From positions 1,689,103-1,753,102 of the forward strand of contig OZ026607.1 of assembly GCA_964020085.1 (NCBI GenBank): DNA of 64,000 bases, read 5' to 3'. The DNA is from Micromussa lordhowensis. Lineage: Eukaryota; Cnidaria; Anthozoa; Scleractinia; Lobophylliidae. Below the pieces are notes generated by a model, which saw nothing but the letters and a program-made list of their open reading frames with translations, did no database searches and was not told where the DNA came from. This document shows, in pieces, positions 14,301-25,926 of the stretch; within the stretch, counting starts at the first letter, position 1, and each line of letters begins with the position of its first letter. The position numbers and the translations under genes were made by a program.

Positions 14301-17300
14301 CAAGAGTCAGATGTGAAATCAAGAATTCCAGAGGGAGCGGAGGCCACAAACGTCCTTGTAGGGACACTGGATGAGCTGGAACATCCTGTACTGGCATTTG
14401 TCCGCCTTGCCAAGGGCTGTCACCTGGAACAAATGACAGAGGTGTCCATTCCAGTCAGGTTCTTGTTTGTCCTACTGGGTCCAAGCAACAATGGAGAATG
14501 TTACCATCAGATAGGTCGTTCTATTGCCACCTTAATGTCAGATCAGGTAGCCTGTTCATAGTATAGTGATATACGGTATTCTTTCTGTTAATAACATGTG
14601 GTTTAGTATGGAAAAAGCTCTGTATTTTGCATACAAAAATGTGTGTGAACCGTGAATATGTGTACATATTAAATAAGCCTTCTCTATTTTGTAAGCCATT
14701 CCTCCCCCATCTTAGTTTTTTTTAAGTTGTTTTTTTTAAATCAGATGAAGTTAATGTCCAGAGTAATAAAACAATTAGGAAGACAGCTACAACTAGCACA
14801 TAGTAAATAGACTAGGCTCTAACTAGTGAATTCCTTCTATTGAAACTGATTAGAAATTAATATTAATAATAATAATAAATAAATAATATATTTAGGTTAC
14901 TTGAATGATTGTGATTTTCAGGCTTTCCATGATGTTGCATACGGTGCAGATTCTCGTGAAGAACTTCTGGAAGCTATTAATGAGTTTCTTGTGGACACTG
15001 TGGTTTTACCCCCAGGCAATTGGGATCGTAGTGTTTTGTTACCCATCCTCATAGCTCAAAGCAGAGCTATTGCTATCAGGAGAAAAATGGCCAAAACTGG
15101 TAAGAACGTTGCACATTGGGGACTGTATTCTGTACATTGTGCTGTGAGCTGTTATGAACACAATGCAGCCCTGTTAAAATGTGCTGGCAACTGACAATTT
15201 TGCGTTTTGCAGTAAATTATTTGCTGCTTTCTTTATGATGGTGTGCTAGTAAACTAATGCAAATGCTGCAATCTGATTGGCTGAGTTACTAATATACTAT
15301 CAGCCATTAGAGTGCAGTGGCTGGAAGGTCATCTACGAAATGGCTACGTTTTTTGTTTTAACAAAGATTTGAAGGAACATTTTGATTCAGATGGATAAAT
15401 GAATTCCTGAGAAGACTAAAAGAAAACCATACACGGTTTCCTGACTTTATAAATCTTGAAATTATTGAAAAAAAAAAGTTATGCGCGTACGCACACAACT
15501 TCAATTTCAAATGGCAATTAAGTCCAAGCAATCTTTCTAAATAGACTAAAATAAATAAATAGACTGGTTTATTATTAAATCACATCGCAGTAAAATACTG
15601 AATTGCATAATAATTATTAATAATTATTATTTACTAACTACAAATATACAAATATAAATATAATGGCTTAAAGTTCTATTAAAAGGTTCTCAATCATCTC
15701 AAATTGAGTTGGTTACAACCGCACACTTCATGAAAAAAGTTCTAAAAGATTCTCAGTTTGAAAAAGTTGAATTTGTTTGTAAAGAAATCACCTTGCTAAC
15801 TGCATCTAGTCATGTGCCTTTCTAAAGCGTGTGTGTTCCCTAAGATTTTAAACCCCTACTTGATTTATTTATCTAATTTCTGTTTTTGCAGCTTCGTCCT
15901 CGCATTCTGAAGGAGATTCTGCCTTGGCTCGAACAGGCACTTTTTTTGGAGGGCTGTACCAGGATGTCAAGCGACGAGGCAAATTCTACCTCAGTGATTT
16001 CAGGGATGGCTTCAATCTACACACGCTGTTTGCCTCTCTTGTTCTTTATTTTGCTATGATTGCAACAAACATTGCATTTGGAGGTATCTTAGAAGACAAG
16101 ACGGGTGGCCAGCTTGGTGTGACAGAAGTGATTGTTGCAGCCTCTGCATGCAGTATACTGTTTGCACTCTTTGCAGGGCAGCCTATAATGATTTTAGGAG
16201 CCACTGGGCCAATATTGGTCTTTGAACAGAGCATATACGAGGTGAATATTAACTTTGATAACAATTGTAGGATTTTAATTCCCACCCCACAGTGATCTCA
16301 ACTATATTTTCCTTAGCTCAATGAAGAAGGAAATTTGTTGAAAACTCATCAGTCTTATTGAACGAGTAGAAAGAATGGCTGAAAGTTGAGGCTAGAAGCA
16401 GCCAATAGATCTGGCATTTTGTAGTTATTTGGTCAGGGAAAAGTCAGGGAATTTTGAAAACTGGCAACCATGTAATATAGAGCACTGCAGCCAGGGAGGA
16501 GAATTCCTTAAGCAAACTCAGAATCGAAAGTGAAATGCGTCTTATATTGTGTTCTTTATCTTTCAGTTTTGTAAGGCGTATGATTTGGAGTTTCTTACTT
16601 GGCGCTGTTGGATTGGATTCTGGGTCATGATCATTTTGTTTGGGGTAGTGGCTTTAGAAGGTTGCTTCTTGATCAAGTATTTTACACGGTTCACTGAGGA
16701 CATATTTGAGCTTCTCATCTCAGCAATTTTCATCTACGAGCCGATTGCATTGTTGATAAAGGTGAGGGCGTTGAGTTTGTCCAGCACAAGTTATTTTAAT
16801 TTGCTGGATTGCAACTTCTAATAGCATGGCTCCTGCACAGTGACTGCATAGGCCTAGGTGGGCCGCTTTCCCAGAGGTGGGGGAGTACGCCTATATATAA
16901 GCTATATGGGTATGTGCCACTGTGAAGGGTTATGGTTTTCAGCCAGTTTAGTCTGGTATAGGGTATAAAAATCAGACAGGTTTGGTTTAGAATAGGGTAT
17001 AATTAATTGGGAAAGTGGTTCTTTGCCTGGGGGGGTCTATAATTGAAATGAAACTCCTAAGTGAGAATGTCACATAAACAAAATTACAACTGCATGGAAA
17101 ATAGCTAGTCTGGGAACCGGTTGGGGTTTTTAGTGCCTCAAGTCTAGAATACCGTCTGGTTGCAAAATTAAGCTGATCACGGTCTAGTATAGGGTAAGAG
17201 TTGCAGCATCCTGGCAGCACAACTCCGCCCAAAAATGTACAGAGTACCCCCCCTCCCCCCCCTCTGATCACATGTAACCTGCAACAAAGAAACATCCCAT

Positions 17301-20268
17301 CCAGTAGCTTGTGTCACAGACAGTCCACACCACCTTTAGGAGCCACTGCACCACAGGATACCCATCCAGAAGAGTGACAGTTAGAACTGGCTTTCCTCTT
17401 AGTTCTAGAAAGGCTATATTTTTCATGCTTTACCCTGAAAATATCACACACCTGCATTTAATCAGGTTACACAACACTTGTGTTGTGAAACAAATTACTG
17501 AATGTAAATCCCCACAATTGTATGGATTTTGCATCTTGAGATGATTCTATAAATAGTTGTTAGCCCATGGATGGATCTGAAATAGCATTGAACTCTAATT
17601 ATTTGCAGCTATTCAAAAAGAATCCTCTAAACAGGTCAGGAACTGGGAAGGATTCTGCTGGAGTGGAGGTCAAAGGAGAACCAAACACTGCTCTTCTGTC
17701 CACCATCTTGGTGTTAGGAACTTTCTTCATAGCTTTCTACATGCGCAAGATCAGGACAAGTCACTTCTTGGGAAAGAGGGTGTGTATGAGGTTTTGTTTC
17801 TTTCTTTTCACTCTTACCCCTCAGTAGTCATGCGCGGAACCACACTGGTTTCCACCGTTTTACGGACCTTCTGGGCTGATTGCTTAATCAACTCTTTGGA
17901 CGTGTTGCTTGCCTACATTTTTTATGGCTGTTTTCTTATTGCAGACCAGAAGACTCGTCAGTGACTCTGGTATTGTCATTGCCATGTTGATCATGGTGGT
18001 GCTTGACTTTTCTCTTGAAGACAAAGTCATCACTGAACACGTGTCGATTGACGATCCATTAACAGAAGGCTTCAACCCAACACAGCATCCTAATAGAGGC
18101 TGGTTTATCAATCCTGGCGGCATGAACAAGAGCATGTCAATGGGCTGGATTTTTGCAGCAATTATTCCAGCTTTTTTTGTTGGTATTTTGCTGTTTATGG
18201 AAACCGAGATGGCTGGGGTGCTACTGAGCAAGAAGGAACACAAACTGGCCAAGGGCCCAGGCTACAATTTAGACATGTTTGTAGTGGGCATCTTGACGTT
18301 TGGTTGTTCTCTTCTCGGTCTTCCATGGATGTGTGCAGATACTGTGCGCTCGGCATCGCATGCCAATGCCCTGTCCATCTACAGCACCTCCCATGCACCT
18401 GGTGAGAAGCCACATATTATCAAGGTCAAAGAGCAGAGGATTTCAAACATTATTATTCATATCCTCACAGGTGAGAGAGACTTAACTCGGTTTATTTTCA
18501 TTGCTTGTCTTTATTGACGAGTTTCTCTAAGGGTTCTGTCCGTTTAAAGTACGACTTGGAAATTTATGGTGAGAAAAAACCCTGCCCTACTTTTTATCTC
18601 GCCTTCCCAGTGGGTACTCCCAACTAGGGAATAAGGAGTATTTCTACTCGCCCTGGCTAAGATGCTATTGTTCGTACTCTCATGCAATCAATTGGGTGTG
18701 AAAAATTGCACAAATGAATCATCACATGGTCTCAATTTGGTTTCAACAAGGATCTGAACTTGTTAGCCGAATCTATCTATTAGCAACACACCTCAGGCAA
18801 TGTTTTCCTCTGTTACAATCATTTTGTCACAAAAACGTTGCTTGCTCCATTGACAGACAGTGTGTTGATCATCTGTAATGCTTTTGCAGGTTTATCCATA
18901 CTGCTCGCCCCAGGACTTCACCTCATTCCCATTCCAATCTTTTTCGGTGTTCTTCTGTACCTTGGTATCGTGTCAATGTATGGCCTGCAGATGGTGGACA
19001 GATTTGTGATGCTCTTCATGCCCGCTAAACATCATCCTGATGTTTCTTACGTTCGAAAGGTACGCTGGGTACTCAACCAGCATCATAGCTCTGCAGGGGG
19101 TAAAAACGAATCCAGATACGAAGCCCTTTGCACGTGATATCGAAACGAGAATTCTTACTTCCCCCTTCCCCTAGATGCTGCAAGGGGCGAGAAAAGCAGT
19201 TAAGACTGCCATTCTAAAATGACAATTAACGATATTTAAGCCCTTAGTTTATTTCAAATACATCTAGTGATAATTCTCTGATGCTACCAGTCCCTACCCC
19301 CCCCCCCCCCCAACTCATTTGTGGTGCCGGTGTTGGTTGGTTTGCGTTAGAGATATGAGATGGGATGGGAGTCGTAGAGGGAGGAAGGAAAATTTGTTTC
19401 CAACGTTCAAAAATATAATTTTGTAGTGAATCGTGTCAACACTTCTGTCCCCATTGTTTTCTTTTTTTGCAAGACCAGCGACCACATCTCCTCCCTACGA
19501 GAGGAAAATAAAACTACGAACAAAGTCAAAATCTGCAGATTCTTGTGATATGAATATTTTTTTTATATTTTTTCAGGTGAGAACCAGAAAGATCCATATT
19601 TTCACCATAATTCAAGTGCTTGCCTTGGCTTTCATTTTGGGAATTAAGTTGTCTCCTCTTGCACCATCATTTCCATTTTTCATCATCTGCTTGATTCCTC
19701 TGCGCAAGCTGTTAACAAAGTTCTACGACGAGCATGAAATGGAGGAGGTATGTTGATTGTGATATATTGAATAGAGTGTTCTGATTGGTCAAGAAAGTAT
19801 GCTGATTTTTGACAACAATCTACAAAACAAAATTGGTTTGATCTGATTGGTTGACGAGAGCTACCGAAATTGTTAATCCACTCTCAGTTTTTCTTGTTTT
19901 TTTTTTTAGATGAACTGTATCTATCATGTATATAGTTTGTACGAAGTTTAATTTAATTTTAATTTTATGATTTTTTTTTGCTCGACTCCATAAGCTACTA
20001 AGCTTTAAATTTAATTGTGCTTAAATAAAGGTTGTGTGTCTGTCTCTCTGTCTGTCTGGTTCATTCGTTTTGGTCAGTCAAGAAGGCAACAATATGAGAC
20101 AGCTATAAAGTATGGTACCCCTCTCCCCTGAATGGAATGCCTATTCATCATAGATCCCTCAGCATTTTGTTTGTATTTTTTTTTGTCGATATTGACTGAT
20201 GCTATTTATGTTTCGTTTGATAGCTTGATAATTCAGAATCCGAAGATGAGGACAGTGACTATGATTGA
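11321..20268 (+). CDS. SLC4-family anion (Cl-/HCO3-) exchanger, 13 exons, about 1010 aa
   Basis: A plasma-membrane bicarbonate transporter. Exons: 11321-11681, 12013-12125, 12221-12395, 13469-13755, 14256-14546, 14922-15099, 15892-16241, 16567-16761, 17609-17779, 17945-18470, 18890-19059, 19577-19747, 20224-20268. All introns are GT-AG and all phases join without a break. Residues about 159-410 form the band-3 cytoplasmic domain ([12 protein letters not shown] at 175-186, then [11 protein letters not shown]). From about 491 ([15 protein letters not shown]) the HCO3 transporter domain begins, with FAGQP, RFTEDIF, PNTALLS, GWF, TVRSxxHANAL and VKEQRIS motifs. The membrane glutamate is kept (FMETE, E about 793) where Na+-coupled members have Asp. 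Together with the short third extracellular loop (sequon NRS), this points to the AE branch. Oddities are a leucine at the first KLIK lysine and a short acidic tail, [11 protein letters not shown]. Corals have several SLC4 paralogues, one linked to skeleton formation; I cannot say which this is. Confidence 0.95.
12428..13099. mobile_element. Non-autonomous DNA transposon, Mutator-like, in SLC4 intron 3
   Basis: The left end GCCTGTGAGCAGGCTCAC (12428-12445) and the inverted right end (GTGAGCCTGCTTGCAGGC, 13082-13099) match at 16 of 18 positions. They are flanked by TTCAGTATA (12419-12427) and TTCAGTACA (13100-13108), a 9-bp near-duplication. No transposase reading frame survives. The 9-bp target duplication suggests the Mutator superfamily, though hAT-like or other types are not excluded. 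Each end is itself partly palindromic (AGCCTGC-TT-GCAGGCT). Confidence 0.7.
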
Positions 20269-21510
20269 TTCTCCATTGCACCTGCTGCGACTGTCATCTT
20301 CTCCTCCGCAGACAGATTTGCGTGACTTACATTACGTAACTGGCAAAGAGTGACTCGCGTGACATTGAGACCACAATGTATCGTTGTCCTTGGAAAGAAG
20401 CGTGACACATTCATGATTAACGATTTTTCAGCTTTTCAGCTAATCTCTTACAAGCTGTTAGTCATGCAACACTTCATAATGATGTTACTTGGCATTTTAC
20501 TTGTCCGTATCTAAAATTTACATAATGTCAAGAAGAAATTGATAGTTTTTGAGTGGAATATGTGGCTTATTACCAATAATTATTCCACGAGCGCGCGTTG
20601 GATATGAGATGGTAGATAGCTAACGAGGCGCGTAGCGCCGAGCTAGCTATAATCATCTCATATCCAACAAGCGCGATTGGAATAATTGTTTCATTAAGAT
20701 AGAAAACTGAATTACAATAAACATAAAAACGCCCCCAAAAAATTACACGCACGCTTACCATATTTACAGAGCATAATACCATGATGGCTAAGCCAATGAA
20801 AACTCTTGAATTGCATTGTCCAATGATCCAGTTTTTAATAATGTGGTATACAGACTTTGAGCAAGATTGCTGGAACACATTGTGACGATTTCTACCCTGC
20901 CATGTCACGTTTTAAATATTTGATATTTTTACACTAGATTATTTTTGAATTTCAGAGTAATTTTCAATTATAAATGTCACAGATACATATTAAGTATCAC
21001 TTGTTACCATACCAATCAATACGCACTTAGAACGAGTTTTCTTGTACAGTTTTCTATTTTAGTTCAGCTAAGATTTTTTAAAACGTGTTGTTTAATCTAT
21101 AGCAGTGTTAGTGTTAAAGAAGAGCTCTTGTTTATAGCACTGTAGAGATAAGATTTTAAATTCAGTTTAGCGTTGTCAGCGAAGTAAGTTATCTTTTGTA
21201 ACATGTTTGATTTGCCGCATTCCTTTAGATCAATATTTTTTAGCTCCCCAGAAATTACCAGAAATCGCGTAGAAACTTGACTTTCATTACATCTTTTGTC
21301 CGATTTTTTTCCTTTATTAAAATTCAGTCGATTTTCGTAACGTTTTTTGTCTATCAAATTTCATTCTGAAGTCTTCGCAGTTCTGATGTCTGAAGGTATG
21401 CGGCAACCTAAGTAAGTTTGTACGTGATTTTGGTAATAGTTTCAATTGTTTTTTTGCAGAGGGAATACTTTGGAACTTAAAAAGGGAAATATGTATAATA
21501 AAGGTTAGGT
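20269..21510 (+). other. Probable 3' UTR of SLC4 gene with AATAAA at 21497-21502
   Basis: No coding sequence follows the TGA at 20266-20268. The first clear AATAAA downstream is at 21497-21502, just before a SINE. If it is used, the 3' UTR is about 1.2 kb and contains a foldback MITE (20573-20690). An earlier variant poly(A) signal could be used instead. Confidence 0.45.
20573..20690. mobile_element. Foldback MITE, TTGGATATGAGATG family, copy 1
   Basis: The left arm, with GCGCGTTGGATATGAGATG, and the right arm, with CATCTCATATCCAACAAGCGC, are inverted copies. The outer parts AATTATTCCA/TGGAATAATTG pair as well. The centre holds a small GCGCGTAGCGC-type palindrome. A second, more diverged copy lies at 55386-55498. 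Confidence 0.8.
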
Positions 21511-21538
21511 TGGTGTGGTTACTGTACTGAATCAGGGG

Positions 21539-21822
21539 GAAGGTAAAGTTTGCATCGAAGTCAAGTGGCCCATCAGGCCGGAGCTTATCGCTGTTTTTTT
21601 AGCATGAAGCGACTAAGAATATTTCTACTCCCCCCTGGATGGGATGCTAGTCCATCGCAGGCTTACCCACAGCATGAAATTCGCCGGTACCCATTTATAT
21701 ACCTGGGTGGAGAGAGGCAATGTAAGAGTGAAATGTCTTGCCCAAGGACGCAACGTAATGTCCCGGCCAGAGCTAGAACCCGAAGACGAGTACACTGACC
21801 AGGAGGTCGCCGCGCCTCAAAT
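21539..21822 (-). mobile_element. tRNA-derived SINE, full-length copy, minus strand
   Basis: On the minus strand it has a tRNA-like head with a degenerate B box (GGTTCTAGCTC). A conserved body follows (CTTGGGCAAGACATTTCACT, CTCTCTCCACCCAGGTATAT, AATGGGTACCGGCGAATT, CATCCCATCCAGG) and then a CTTTACC tail. It aligns along its length with the copies at 30288-30597, 43398-43682 and 56226-56520. Confidence 0.85.
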
Positions 21823-22690
21823 CGTGATGTACGCTGATCAAAAAGCATTTTTTCCTGAATGTTATCCAATTCTCACTAGCACCTTAAAAATGAAAAGATA
21901 TCGGTTAAGTAAGGATAATTTTTACGTTAATCGGTTCTCTTCTGTGTGTCTTGTGTTGATGGCCGTTTGAAGAAATTTGTTTGTGTCAGTAAAGCGTGTT
22001 GTCCAAGTCGTTGTCCAACAGGTCATTAGAGGGTGGGTCGTATTTTTCAAGAATTGGGCTTCTTTGTGCGGTAATTAATATCTTATTTTCGGCGCCAATG
22101 AAGGAAAACAATCACTGCATTTTATAGTCAACTCTTTCTTTTTAATTTTTACTTGTCTCCCTTATATCGTTATCTGTTGGTGCTTCATTTTCAGACATTT
22201 TCTCTGAAGTAAGCCAATGCTAGTCCAGGCGAAGGAAAAAAGAACCCCTTTGCTTCTCTTTTTTTGTAACCGAAAATGTATGGGGTTTTTTTCGCCATTG
22301 AATTTGGAACGTAAGCAAAAAGAGTACTATTAACAATCTAGCAAGCCTAGTTCCTGCTTATCGATATTTACACAGAAAAAATACAGTTGTTATATTAGTT
22401 ATACAAACATTTACAACAGCAGTGATTATATTTTAAAATAACTTCTAAATAACTTAAATGGCTCCCCTTGTACGAGGACATATTTAGTTTTAAACGTTAA
22501 TGTTCACTTTTTACTGATCCGTCCGACCCCCCATTTACTATCGAGTGCGGACGTAACCTTGGCTTGTAGTAAAGGCACCGCGTTACGTACTTACAATTTC
22601 AACCATTTTTGTTTAAACCTAATTGTTTTGTTACTGAAAAATCGAATTGTTTCCATCGCCACAATAGACATCAAAGATCGCTCTACGAGA

Positions 22691-23714
22691 TCATTTTTTT
22701 AGTTCTTTTTCGCTTTCTACTTCTTCCTGGCCTTGCTCTCCTTTAACGCCATCCAACTTATTGTAGGCCTCGGTGAACTTTTCATCGATAAAACCTTCAA
22801 CCAACATTTCAATTTCCTTCTCGTCTGGGCATTCCAGTTCGTCCAGAATCTTTCTGATATCCTCCACAGCCTTGGAGGTCGAGCCTCGATGCAGCTCTAA
22901 AGACGATTTCACAAGCAGCGTGATGTCCAATGGCAACAGAGCAGCACTTATCACCGACCCAGCGATATGAGCTGCCCGAGTCCCAGCAAGCGCTGCGCTT
23001 CGGGCCAGAGCGCCTGCGGTAGCGAACGCTGACGCCGACACTGTAGCAGCGGAAGACAACGTGCGAAAGAACCTGGCGCCGAATTCCACTTTCTCTTCAG
23101 CGGAAGTCGTGTAGTCTTTTGGGAATAGGCCGTGAAGAAATTCAAAACCACTTCCTTCTAATTCTCTCATCAACACAGCATCGTCGTGAAGGGGTTTGAG
23201 AAAGCCCGCCAGTTCAGAGATAAAGCTCTCCAGAGAGTCTAACTGTTGCTGGAGATCCGAGCAAGCATCTCTGTCCTCGTCAATTGCCGACTGAACATCT
23301 TTTAATCCCAACTTTGTAAGAATAATCTCAACTACTTTGGAACCAGACATTACCAGACCCCCCGCGCCACCAATTCCAGCTCCAATAAGAGAAACAACGA
23401 TCCCGGCCCCAAATGTGAAGGGTGCAGCAATAAGGCCCGCAATCGACAAGACCCCACCGACGGTACCCAGTCCAGCCCCTGTTATGGTCGTGATATTAAC
23501 ATTTCTGTGGTGTTCATGTAGTTTTGATGCCAGCTCCTCTAGTTTTTCCTTTGTATGTCTTCTCTTTGGAATCCAACGAATAAAAGCCTTGTTCAGTTCT
23601 TCTCGCAACTGGCGCAAGTGTTCAAACTTCTCAGTGATTTCATTCACTATAAATGAATCCTGAGGTTCGGGCAAATCTACGTTATCGTCATCACTTTCTG
23701 TGCTTGAAGAATTA
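22691..23714 (-). CDS. Apolipoprotein-L-like protein, terminal exon (340 codons)
   Basis: The exon reads from an acceptor (TTTGTTTCAG, 23724-23715) to TGA at 22693-22691. It opens with an acidic Ser-rich linker (NSSSTESDDD), then a helical stretch (FEHLRQLREELNKAF). Next comes a Gly/Ala-rich hydrophobic hairpin typical of the ApoL family (TITGAGLGTVGGVLSIAG, then IAAPFTFGAGIVVSLIGAG). After a predicted coiled region (DLQQQLDSLESFISELAG), a second hydrophobic segment follows (AAHIAGSVISAALLPLDI) with a charged C-terminus. ApoL proteins are membrane- or lipid-associated and in mammals have immune and cell-death roles; the role in invertebrates is unclear. The exon has no ATG before the hairpin, so the start lies in an upstream exon. 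The upstream phase is 2. Family assignment is from overall pattern, without an alignment. Confidence 0.85.
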
Positions 23715-23851
23715 CTGAAACAAAATCACCAACATATTAAATGATTTTAATGGAGCAGATATTAAACATTCTCATTTGCCGAGGTAATATAAAAAAGTGC
23801 GGGCTTTATGACGAGCACACCGAAAAGACCATTGTTTCTTTTCAGGAGGTC

Positions 23852-23866
23852 GGGGGGGGGGGGGGG
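23852..23866. repeat. Poly-G run (15 bases)
   Basis: An uninterrupted guanine run in the presumed ApoL intron on the plus strand. Simple sequence; its length is likely variable and error-prone in assembly. Confidence 0.9.
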
Positions 23867-24386
23867 TAGGCAATTACCAAGAACAAAGTTCTTGTTTTTT
23901 ATGTTAAAAAATTTCTTGCACAAGCTATTGCCCACCAAAAAAAAAATTATGCACAACCTAGGCGTTCAAAGGGGAAGGAGAGAGAGAAACTAGAAGTGCG
24001 AAGCGCGATCCAATTCCTCTTTGAACGCTGCAACACAGACTACTAAAAAGGTTAGAAACAAATTTCATGCCCCAGAAAAAAATGCCCAGCCCCAACGCCC
24101 TCCCCCCTCCCCCTCAAAAAAATAATGGTTCGTCGTCCGCGAAAGAGAAGGCTTTGAACCGAGCAAAGTTTCCGGTGGGAGTTTGAGCGTGAGATTCACG
24201 CTTTCTCGTATTAAATTCGTGCACAAAGAGCAATAAAGGCTATTTCACAGTGTGGCGTGTCAAACGAGAGCCGACATCAAGGTGTTGCGTGACAAACACA
24301 ATGTGACAAGTTGACAATCAAGAGAAAAATATGCATAATGGTCAACAGCTGAATCTACTTTGTTTGTGAAGTTTCGATCGCTGTAC

Positions 24387-24478
24387 CTCCATGCATGACT
24401 AAACTGTAAAATCGATAAAATATCTAACACTGTCAGAGACCACGTTATTCGGATTTGAGTTTCTCCTCGCCCCGCCAT
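24387..24478 (-). CDS. Tentative first exon of the ApoL-like gene
   Basis: On the minus strand an ATG in the context AAAATGGCGGGGCGAGG opens 30 codons beginning MAGRGETQIRITW. They end at a possible donor (GGAG|GTACAG) in phase 2, exactly the phase needed to join the ApoL exon acceptor at 23714. The joined protein would be about 371 residues. The phase match has a one-in-three chance of being accidental, and the encoded residues are not recognisable. The ATGGCGG could instead be a YY1-type promoter element. Confidence 0.25.
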
Positions 24479-25926
24479 TTTCGCCGCCTGTTTACTTTTG
24501 AAAGACAACAAGGAAGTTATAAATACGATTATGTAAATTTTCGCATGTTTCAGTTCAAACTTAAAGAATAAAGATTACTTTAAAATAGTCATAATCATTT
24601 ATCCGACCCGAAGCAACAATCTTTAGGATGAAAAACGTCTGTCGTGACCTCGCCTCCGATCGGAATAGTGTTAATCTGCGCGATACCACGATGTTTACAA
24701 GGAACACGGTAGATCACTGACGCTTTTCGTAACAAATCCTCTATTCTTTAGTTCGCGTTCTGGAATAATTAAAAACATGTTTTATCTTCAATTTCGTCCA
24801 TGTGATAACCAAACAGGACTGACGCTGGACCGTGAGTTTGTGCGTTAAAAATGTTTTACGTACAGTGTTAAATATTTAATAGCGCTGGGCATGTTATCAA
24901 ATTTTCAGAGTATCTGCATCAAATTGCTACACGATTAGTATCTATTGAACAAACCTTTGTCCGCTGAGATTATCCTCCTCCAGGTAAAAACTCATTCTTT
25001 TGGTGATTTGTACGTGGCCAAACTATGACGTTGAATGTGTCTTCAGCTGTATCGTATTATAATGCACGAAACCCAATTCACTGGTATTCAGTTCCAAGAA
25101 CCAGCAGGGATTTGAGACCATTTGAGACAAATCCTCGAATCTTTGCCGTTCAAGACTGTTGTAAGGTGATTCTTTCTTTGAATATACCGCTTATATATCT
25201 TCAAAATCTCGCAAAAATAATTCTTTTCCGCCTCTTGTTCGATATAATCACTAAATTTTCACGATTCACTGCAGTTTAAATATATTCCCCTGAGCTTGAG
25301 CGTGCGCGAACCAGCTCAGTGCCATTGTCACGTCAACATGACGTCTTGATCATAAGCTATAAATGTGGCGTGACGGAATGTTTCTTGGAGGAAACGAAAA
25401 TTGTGACTGTAAAACTGGCGTGCTATTTTTGCTGGAGCAACAGAAAACTGACTGTGACTGCAAAACAGAGCTATTTTTGTTCGAGTTCAGGGTGTGTGGG
25501 CTGTCTATCAGGCGAGTGGGTGGACTTGTGAAAGATCGCGAAACGCACGAATTTTTCGCGCACCTGTTTTTTGTTGGCGGGGGGAGGGGTAATAATGAAT
25601 TTTGCCAAACTTCTCTACTTTTGCACTTTTTAAATACTACCTTGAGGGGAAGATGAGGGGAAGTATTTGTATTTGCCTTCGCGCGCGGTCATCACTTTCC
25701 ACGCTAGAGATTTCTCGCAAGCAGATTTATGAATCAGAGAGATTTGCTCAACTAATAAGGAAAGGAAATGATTGTCCTACCATTGGAGAGTAAGTGAATT
25801 CAGTGACTGGTTAGATATAGGCGATGAGGGTAATAATTTGAAAGGTGAATATAACACCTAATACACAGTGGTGACCCAATTTCTGAATCTCAATTTCTTT
25901 AATCTCCAGATATAAACTTCATTTAC

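Larger units (their letters stand above)
23715..25926. other. Presumed ApoL intron and intergenic DNA
   Basis: Apart from the tentative exon at 24387-24478 and the poly-G run, I see no coding signal. A short near-duplicate occurs at 25403-25480, with two versions of GACTGYAAAACxxxGYGCTATTTTTG. No promoter can be assigned with confidence. Confidence 0.4.

Noticed and set aside
23337..23663. Plus-strand proline-rich frame of 108 codons
   Set aside because: It is the antisense shadow of the ApoL-like exon.
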